Shown piece after piece: positions 34,246 through 64,000 of a DNA stretch of 64,000 nucleotides. A model generated the notes under the pieces. The model did no database searches, was not told the origin of the DNA, and saw only the letters and a program-made list of their open reading frames with translations. Both the position numbers and the translations under genes were made by a program. Position 1 is the stretch's first letter; each line of letters starts with the position of its first letter. This stretch comes from Tretioscincus oriximinensis (taxonomy: Eukaryota; Chordata; Lepidosauria; Squamata; Gymnophthalmidae), in assembly GCA_022410635.1 (NCBI GenBank), contig JAJVDF010000159.1, forward strand, positions 1,787,243 through 1,851,242, read 5' to 3'.

Positions 34246-35857
34246 AAATGCTGTAGCTTCCTCTGGGTTCTGCCCTTCCNGGGAGCATGGGAGGGAGAAC
34301 ATGGATTTTTAAAAACATTTTATTAATGTGCATTTCTCTCTTTTTTATTTTTTTTATCTTTTGGGACCAATGGGTTGGATATATATCATTTAAAATAAAT
34401 ACATAAATCCACAAATACAGGGTTAGGGTTAAAATAAATACATACATACAGTACTTTCTGACACCTGCCACAATTCTAGAATGTAAGATTTGCAGTTTGT
34501 GTTTGGTCATCCTATGAACATTATTGCTTCTTTATTGCTTTTTAATCCATCCTGGTATTCTTTTCTCATTTGATTCATTTGGATTTTTTAAAATAAAAAT
34601 AAGGCTCAGTCTATCGATTTGCTGATTCCAATTGTGCANCTGTTTATGAGGTGTGTGCTTGCATGTGGATGGTAGTCAAAAAAGCAAAATTTGGAAGACT
34701 TGGCTATGCTTGTAATTCTCCTCACAGAGCTTCAGAATAACATCTATTGTTAGCAACTTTTCTTCTTTGATTCTGTTCAAAATATCTTGTTCAGCTTCAA
34801 TGTGAACATTTTTGGATGCTTTTGGACACAGTGTAATTGGACTGAGTGTAATTGTTATAAGCTTAGGTGAATAAGGCAGTGTTACCAGTGTTGAGGCCCT
34901 CCATGCAGAAGATAGGACTCAGAAGGGAAANTCTCTGAAACGCTGAGATAATCTGTACTACAGCTCAGCGCTGACCAAAGTCAATAGTGCAACAATATAT
35001 AAATAGCAACAAATGTCATAAATCATTTTCAGCACAACTCAGAAGTACAACGGCCTGGAGGTCAATGTGACAAGATCAGACCTACTGAAAGAGTTAAAAA
35101 AAACTTTCCAAATTAACTGAAGATGGAACAGATACTCCTANTAGCAGAGTTGATCTGTCCTTTAGAGACGAGAAGAAATGCAGAGTATCTTCTTGCGGTG
35201 TTCTTGTTCTGATAAAATCACTCAGACCCATTTACATTGCTGTTCTCCAAGTTAACCTTGAGCCCTACGTTCAGGAGAACATAGAATACAGCTCCACCCA
35301 GACGTTCTGCATGGAAAGAATGTATATATTTAAATATTTCCTACTTCTGCTGGTGTAAAAAAAGTACACCTGTTTTCTCCAAGCCAGCCTTGTAGTACTT
35401 TAGTAATAAGAAATAGGATTGATGGCATGAGCTTTTCTAGTTAAGTCTGCTTCTTGAAATGAAAGAACTAGTAATTGGAAGAGAAGCTCCATGGAGCAAT
35501 AATTTGCTCTCTGCAGGGAACAAGAAAAGAAACTCTTTTCCCAGTGAGCTTCTCCCCCCCACCCCCACTTCATGCATGGACTGAAACTTGGGTGTATCTG
35601 CCCACACCAGAAGGATCAGGATACCTTAAAGGGAAATTTCCAGTCCCTCATGATGGTGACAGTGTAAAGAATGGATCTCTTAATTTTGCCTCTGGGATNG
35701 AGCAAAAGGCAATCAGAAACAAAAGAAGATTTGTCTTCTTCTGCTAGAGGTGCCCAGACACAATGAGATACATCACAATTGAGATTACTGTGGTTTATTG
35801 TAATTCGTTTTTAATTGATTTTTTTTTTTTTGCTGTTACTGTTCTCTGCCCCAATAG

Positions 35858-36260
35858 ATCAAATAAAAACTAAGGCATTTGGAGATGAATTCCTGAACAT
35901 TTTGGAGCAACAGAAAGAAGAATGGATTATGAATCCACGTGCAGGTCATATCAAATTATTCCTGCACATATATACCAACACCTTTCTCTGTCTTGCCTAT
36001 GTCTTGCTGTGGCTTGAAGGAGGAAAAGTCAAGAATATCAAACGTGAGCAATAATACCAGCAAAACCGGTTGGACGAGTTTGTCTACCGCTAGAAGAACA
36101 CAGTACAGATTACGTTTTGGCATACTTGACATAAGAGCCCAAATTTACATCTGCATTTATATCTGAATTCGAATCTCTTTCAGTATCTTTGGAGGTATCA
36201 TATTTTGTTCTGCAGAAGTGGTGTTTGGAATATGTCTTCTCCTGGGTTATTTTAATACAG
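35858..36260 (+). other. Two phase-compatible exon-like segments, unassigned
   Basis: Segment 35858-35944 follows a pyrimidine-rich acceptor (CTGTTCTCTGCCCCAATAG). It reads FGDEFLNILEQQKEEWIMN and ends in phase 1 with a weak donor GTCATA. Segment 36184-36260 follows GAATCTCTTTCAG, starts in phase 1 and reads SLEVSYFVLQKWCLEYVFS, with donor GTACTT. The two join in frame. No neighbouring exon that would complete a gene was found, so these may be remnants of a lost gene or a small unannotated one. Confidence 0.25.
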
Positions 36261-36264
36261 GTAC

Positions 36265-37979
36265 TTTTAATACACCTAAGATATATTATTGAGAGATGTA
36301 CACATTGCTGTGGGGGATATTAAATACATTCATCAGGTTGGAAAAAGATTTAAATGTGTGACCTGTTGCTTAGTTAAGGTTAGGGAGAACCTTGAAAAAA
36401 ACAACTTTGCAAATTTAACACAAAGTGAAGCACCAAATTCCATTGGAATGGGCAGAGTATCTCCTTTATCTCCTTTGAAAAGCATCTTTCTAAATTCACT
36501 GGCTTAAAAAATATCCGTTGTATAAGTTGCTGCAATGAAGTCAGAATAGTACCATAACATAAACACCTGCCTATATATAACCACAATGAAACCTTCTCAC
36601 CTTCCCACTCAACAGTTGAGCATATGACAAGTTTTTCAATAGCCCTAGGAAGCCCAGTGAATGCCTATAAATGCTTACATTTACAGGCATTCATTTTCGC
36701 AGATAATCACACATGTTTGAACATTTTCCTCCTTTTTTATGGCTCTGTGTTTACGTAAGCNCGTTTGCCATTGGGGAGAACAGAAATGCACAAAGTGTGA
36801 AGTGAAATATTTCCACTACAGTAAGCAAGGCTCTCTTGACCTGAGGCAACCACTGAAACACCATTTCGTAGGGTACATTTTGGCCTAAAGGAGCAGGTGG
36901 AAGATATTGCTTTGATGTTTGTTGAGTCATCTTGGCACGGATTTTAGACACTTTTAATTTTTTGGGTCATGTAAAGGGTAGGTTTAAAACCTCTTCTATT
37001 TCCCAGCTGCAGGGGCGAATGGTGAAGGCAAACACAAAAGTCATATCATGACTGAAAACANATATACAAACTCCTTTAAAAATAAAATAAGATTATTGAT
37101 GGATTTAGCAACATACACAACACAACCACAACACACACATTCCAAGCTTAGTGTTAGCCAAGTAGTGCCTTCTTCCATCCCATACATATGATTAATTAAT
37201 CTTGTCCAGTTAGTCTTTACTGTAATTGGTACCCATGAAATTTTTTCATCCAATTAATGGTTCTCTCCAAATAGCCAATTTTCCTTAGTCTTTTGTTTCA
37301 TTTTTTGTATTGTGCTTATTATCTGCATGCTGATTCAAAATTGCTTGACTTTAGAGCAAAGCCACCACATGGGTCAGCAACACAAAACACAAACTCTTTT
37401 TAAAGTCCATGTGGTATGTGACCATGGAGACCAAGGTTGNTTCCCCATACAGAGGCACCATTTTCTGCTCCCCCAAATGCAGCATGACACAGCACCANGT
37501 GAATTAGGCCACCACCACTCCCCTCACAACACACACAAGAGCTATGTCCTACATAGAATTTGTGATTTTTAAATAACCCTCACATTTTGTCTAACAACAA
37601 ACCCCACCATTCTCATTTGAAAAAGATGCAATGAAAGGAATAGCTGAGTATCTGTATCCATTGTGCTTTACATTTTGAACCTATGGTTTTCATAAATAGG
37701 ATCCACATTTGGTTAAAAAATACAAATCTCTCACAAATTTTTAACTTATGAGTTCAGAGAGGAAAACACTATCAATGGCTTTTCCTCAGGGTGAACCAAT
37801 GAGGACATATAAAAACCAACAAAAGGTAGCCAATAAGAGCTCTTCATCATTTCCAAGACTCAGGNTTGATTTTGGGGTGTCTTTTAGAATAGAAGATTGT
37901 TATTTGCATACTAGTGTCAGCTGTGGCAGGCTCCAAATGGTTTAAACAGTGTGAGTTCAAATACATCCCTCCCCTTCAA
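36265..37979. other. Spacer between genes B and C
   Basis: It holds a 36652-36694 hairpin (GAATGCCTATAAATG facing CATTTACAGGCATTC) and AT-rich sequence, with no gene recognised. Confidence 0.4.
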
Positions 37980-38197
37980 TAGGCTGACCAGATGACCCCC
38001 TTTTTGGGGGGGTGGGGGGTTTGAAAACCTAGTTTTGGGGTGCTTCCCAGATTTTTCTGAGGAAATATTTTTCAAAAACAATTTTTTTTCTGAAACTTTT
38101 TTTTGTTTTATAATTTATTTTCCTCAGAAAAAACTGGGAGGCACCCCAAAAATGGGTTTTCAAAGACCCACCCCAAAGGGGTCATCTGGTCAGCCTA
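37980..38197. mobile_element. 218-bp foldback (long terminal inverted repeat) element
   Basis: The left arm TAGGCTGACCAGATGACCCCC..TTTGAAAACCTAGTTTTGGGGTGC..CAGATTTTTCTGAGGAAA matches the reverse complement of the right arm over about 85 bp. A flanking CCTTCAA appears on both sides and may be a target duplication. Confidence 0.85.
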
Positions 38198-39844
38198 CCT
38201 TCAAATAGGTTAGAATTCAATGTGTTTAAACACCACCCCGTTTGATTTGAATTGACTCCAAGCAGAACCAGTTCAGTACATCTGGTCAGCCCAAATGTTA
38301 TGCGAGTCTACACAGAATTATACCTTACAAATGTTATCTGTCATTAGCTCTATCTATCTGCAATGTTTCTTTGCAGCTTTCTTGCCCTCAGCTTTACNAG
38401 TTCCAAAAGACCTGTCTTCACTATTTGACCCATTGGCCTTTTTCACACATAACTTCAGAGAATGGGCTTTGGAAACTGTTCCAATCTGTTGACTGAAGTT
38501 ACTGTTTCTTGTCTGTCACACTTCCTCAGGCTGAGACATTTCTGGTTTTAGACCAGGTGTGGGAGGTATGAAGGCTATATTCCAGCAAAATCGGATAAGT
38601 AGCCCGATTAATTATTCCTCCCATAGAAAAAGCTTTAACATAGCAAGAGGGGTTTGCTTATTGGCCAATGTTTGGGTAAAGCTTAAGCTACATCCAGACT
38701 TTGTAACAAAACCTCTAAAAGTCTTGCTGCAAAGGACCTACCTTTTCTCCACATGCAGCAAGGAAACTCTCTTCCTCATGTATTAGACTACAAATCCCAT
38801 GANGCTTTGGGAACCTAAAAACTTCCAAGANGCCGTTTCTCTTCTGTCATTGACTTTGCCTGACTCCCTCCATGAGTGGACAGGTGATCACAAACAGAAA
38901 AAAGCCTCAGTTTGCTTTTAGGGAGATTGGGGAACAGTGAAGCAATTAGCAATGCAAATGATCAGTACCTGCTAATTGCATGGACTATTGCACAGCTAAT
39001 GTGCAAAAATGCCTAACAAAAATTATAAGGATTAACTGCAGGAAAGTGTACAATTTTGTTTTGTTATTTTGTTCTACTTGTGGATTTCTAGCTCCTTAAA
39101 ATAGTCCAAGAGTTCACGGGCCTTATGTGAACAGGAGGAGTTTTCAACCCAAAAGGACTCTAAAACTAAATTTGCACTAGGGGAGAAAAACAGGGGCAAA
39201 AAGAAATGAAGTAGAATAGAAATTCCCTCTGCTGTTATCTGCTAACTCTACCTTGTGAGGCCTGAAGGGAGCTGCAACTGAACAGCTGCAAGTCCTTGGG
39301 GGTCTCTTTTGGGAAAGGCAGAAGAAGTCCCAAAGGCTGGCATCTATGGCAGAAGGAGATCTAAGCAGATCTCCTGCCTTTCACCCCCACATTTTTTTCC
39401 TGTAGTGGCTCCTTCAGAACCTCAGTTGTGANCAGCTGATTGGAAATCAGGTGGAGCAGCCAAGGAACTCTGAGCTACTAAAGGAAAATTGTGGGGATGA
39501 AGTGGAGCCCAGTCCTTGGGGGTTCTTCTGNCTTTCCCAGAAGACCCCCAAGTACTGGATTTCCAGCTGTTCAATCAGAGCAAAATCACAGCAAAATTGT
39601 TGCCANAGTGTACTTAACGTGAATTGCAATACGCTGCCCTTTTGATGGTTTTCTGAGCAACCTCCACTCAGAAAATGTATTGCTATGTGGACTGGGCATG
39701 GCAACTGCATTTTCCACTTGGATTATATGGAAATCGGATGTGCCCAGCTCAGTTCCAAGCAGCTTTGAATCCCATTTTTTCCCGTAGCTGGGATGCAGCC
39801 TAAGTACAACAGCTTACATAACTTCCTGTTCTTCTCTTCACAAC

Positions 39845-39998
39845 AGGCACCTTGTAAAGTAAGTGGGGCTGAGAGACTTCAAAGAATTGTGAGTAGGCCA
39901 AGGTCACCCAGCTGGCTTCATGGAGGAATACAGAACTGAACCGTGAGACTACCAGGTAAAAGACTGACATTCTAACCACAAGACCAGACTGGCTCTCA
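39845..39998 (-). repeat. tRNA-SINE, reverse, partial
   Basis: The reverse complement reads GAGCCAGTCTGGTCTTGTGGTTAG..GGTTCAGTTCTGTATTCCTCC..CCAGCTGGGTGACCTTGG, the head and body of the Sauria-like SINE. The region 38200-39840 is otherwise unidentified. Confidence 0.8.
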
Positions 39999-40503
39999 AG
40001 TAAGGTAGGCCTTCCATATTTTGGAGAAGCAAGAGTACACCTTTTCCACCTTAACCACAGTTTCATGGTCCACCATTTTCTTTTTCCATCCACCCCTTGA
40101 TCAAATTAGAATGATGACATTTTGTAAAAAGAGTTCTTTTATTATGAAATTGCACTTCCACAGTGTAGATCTTGACAACTTGCCTCTCGTCTTCATATAA
40201 GAGATCACAGTTGGATTGTCTTTGACAATATTTATAACCCACAGCTTTTAAGATAACTAGTGCACATTGGTGCCTGACATTATTATTATTATAGCAACAT
40301 CTGTGTGGGTTCTTTACTTCTATGTACAAGAGGAGTTTCTTTCCTTTGAGCTTCATACAGTTTAAAGCAGTAAAGGCAAAGGATTGTGAAAACAGCATTC
40401 GAGCTGGTTCCCCAGAAGTAATAAAAAACATTTGGTACAGTTCTTATCATTCTTGTGCCTTTTGGTCCTTTTCCTTCCATGATTCTGCTCTGATTCCTTG
40501 CAT

Positions 40504-40509
40504 TTTATT
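40504..40509 (-). terminator. ATP12A: Candidate polyadenylation signal for ATP12A
   Basis: AATAAA on the minus strand 85 nt after the stop. A second AATAAA lies at 40138-40143, about 450 nt after the stop. Either could be used. Confidence 0.35.
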
Positions 40510-40593
40510 GATATTGCACAGACAGGACCTTCAAGCAGTTGCCACCAGAAGAGGCAGTTAAATGTCCATTTCACCATAAAAGGATGAAGATGC

Positions 40594-62012
<21,419 letters not shown>

Positions 62013-62124
62013 CTAAAGAAACACGAAAAGAAAAAAGAGTGGATTCTTAATTCATTTTCTTAAGAATATAAGATGAATCTTTATGGTTTGGGCTCAGCCC
62101 AGGCTGCCACAATTCATTGATAAA

Positions 62125-62285
62125 CATAAGAGGAGGCTGCTGTCTATCAAGTCATGTAGCCTGTCCCACACAATGGCCCACCAATGGCTTCTGAGCATCC
62201 CAAGCAGAAGATAAAATCCAAACATTCACCTGCATTTGACTTTCTGCAAGTAGCTTTTAGAAGCATCCTACCTGTTCCTCCAGCC
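62125..62285 (-). repeat. CR1-type LINE 3' end, reverse, decayed
   Basis: ACATAAGAGGAGGCTGCTG..CAAGTCATGTAGCCTGTCCCACACAATGGCCCACCAATGG..CCTACCTGTTCCTCCAGCCC. Confidence 0.6.
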
Positions 62286-62289
62286 CAAA

Positions 62290-64000
62290 GCAATCACCTC
62301 AGTTATCAAAAAGTATATATCACAACCACATTTTGACAGTTGCTATATTTTTATTCATTGTATCTTGTTCCATTCTCTGACAACATTCATGAAAATGCAA
62401 TTAGTGCAATTAGTCAAATTCAGTCCAGCAATAAATGCAGCTTATCTGATAATACTCCAAGCCATTGCTCTAGCAATACCTCTGCTAACATTTTGCCCCA
62501 AAGGTAATATTGTTTCAAATGAAATCCATACTGGCCTTTTAAACCAAATAGAAAACATTTTCCTTTTGCCTTTAATACAAATGGGAAATGTTTTCTGTTT
62601 GCATTGGATCCATAGTTCGGGGGACTTTTAGTGTACGTAGCAGTGTTGCCATCCAAAGTTCTTGAATGACAATCCTCAGTTTTCCAGTCCCATGCTAGAC
62701 ATTGGATGTTGAGAACTGTGGTTGATTAATCACTGCTAATTGATTTTTGCAGTGGGTTTTGGGTCAGTTTGTGCAAGTGTGTGAAAATCTACTTGTTGAC
62801 TTTGAAAGGTGTGAATTCCCAGTAGTATATATAAGCACAGTGTATTTACTTATAGTTTCCTGAAACCTGGGCTGTACATTACTTGCATGCTACATCAAGT
62901 ATGTAATGGAATGAACCCCGAGTCTGGGTGTGAGCATGAGGCTCACCCACTTCCTCCTTCAGCCCAAGTTAAATAGATCTTTGAAGCAAGGAAACCCAGC
63001 TTCAAAAACAGTATGTCTACACTGCTTTCCCCCAGATTGCAATAATAAGGGTTGAAGCTTTCCAGATTGTCAGGTTATTAGTGAGCGTAACAGAATTTGG
63101 TGTAGGTTTCCTGCCCTTCAATTTAAAAAGAACCTATATGTATAGATTGGATCTTCATAAGGGCAGTGGGTGGAGAGAGAGTTATGAGGTTTGTTGGAAA
63201 CCAATATATATGCTGCGGTACAAATCTCTCTATTTATATTTCCTTGAGTCACAATAGTCACCGAAGGCTCTGCAGCTAGGCAGTATTTGGACAAATCTCC
63301 TGAACTGGAATGACATCATCGATGTTCTAAAGCCAGGGCCAGAACAGCAGCAGTTGCCATGGACCCAGCACAGCACCAGGAGCAATAGGTACAGGAAAGG
63401 AACAATGCAGAAAGAGAGTAGGAGGAACACGAAGGGAGGAGAAAAAGTTAATCCCCCTGCCCCATTGCATTCAACTCCAGCAATAGGGTTTATTCCATTA
63501 ATGTGTAGTTATATCAGTAAAATTATTTTGAAAAAACAGCGAAATGGTGGTCTTTGACAGTAGCTTCAAGAATCACAATCATTGTTCATACAATCATTCA
63601 TTTCATTGATTTGTTGTTGTTTTTAAAAAGTTGGATACATTTTCCTGTTTCTGTTTTTTCTTCAGGAACAGAAAGAGGTTTCTTAATAAAGCCAACTACT
63701 AAGGCTTACGCATGAGTGCGGAACATTGCTCAGTGCTAAATCATATGCATTACCTTTCATGTTTCATTCATAACTTCTCCAGAGAAAACAATTCTACGTA
63801 TCATGATTAGGAAATACCTCCACTGATATAAAGCAAATGCACATACCAAGGAACATAGGTCAGTGATCTGAATGAAGTGTATAAAATCATGCATGGGATG
63901 GATAAAGTTAATAGAGGACAATTATCTTCCTCATCGTACATCACTAGGATCAGGGGGCATTCATTAAAGCTGATGTATAAGTTTTAAAATACATAAAAAT
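62290..64000. other. Presumed ATP12A intron 2
   Basis: I searched this end for ATP12A exons 1 and 2 (the Lys-rich N terminus) and found none. No repeat is recognised. Those exons are presumed to lie beyond 64 kb. Confidence 0.45.

Overview
The window is vertebrate nuclear DNA, most likely from a squamate reptile (lizard, gecko or snake). The genes are split by long introns with normal splice signals. Between the exons lie CR1 LINEs (ATTCTATG and ATGTTCTT-type 3' ends), an L2-type LINE, an L1 3' end, tRNA-headed SINEs resembling the squamate 'Sauria' type, and several small terminal-inverted-repeat elements. Scattered single N bases are assembly ambiguities. There are no bacterial, phage or CRISPR features.

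Three genes are supported. (A) About 1-23.3 kb, + strand: the last ten coding exons (536 residues, stop at 22360-22362) of a gene I do not recognise. It has a roughly 110-residue hydrophobic, probably globular segment in one exon, then a charged coiled-coil C terminus; its 5' part lies before the window. (B) 24.9-33.0 kb, + strand: a complete six-exon gene for a 159-residue protein of the CXorf65/C22orf15 family. (C) 40.6-62.0 kb, - strand: 21 exons giving the last 983 residues of a P-type ATPase alpha subunit, clearly ATP12A (non-gastric H+/K+-ATPase). Its first exons lie past 64 kb or were missed in 62.0-64.0 kb. Genes B and C converge on a 7.6 kb spacer.

All exon phases were checked by hand and chain without a frame break, so all three genes look intact within the window. 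There is no sign that they work in one pathway. ATP12A is an ion pump; the other two have no established biochemical role that I can name.

The rest is repeat-rich intron and spacer. Notable items are a perfect 100-bp palindrome and a GC-AG intron in ATP12A, a decayed copy of exon 3 of gene B inside an intron of gene A, nested inverted repeats at 30.3-31.1 kb, a MITE family (one copy inserted in a CR1), a 218-bp foldback element, a CpG-rich block inside an L1 tail, and three exon-like open segments that belong to no assigned gene.
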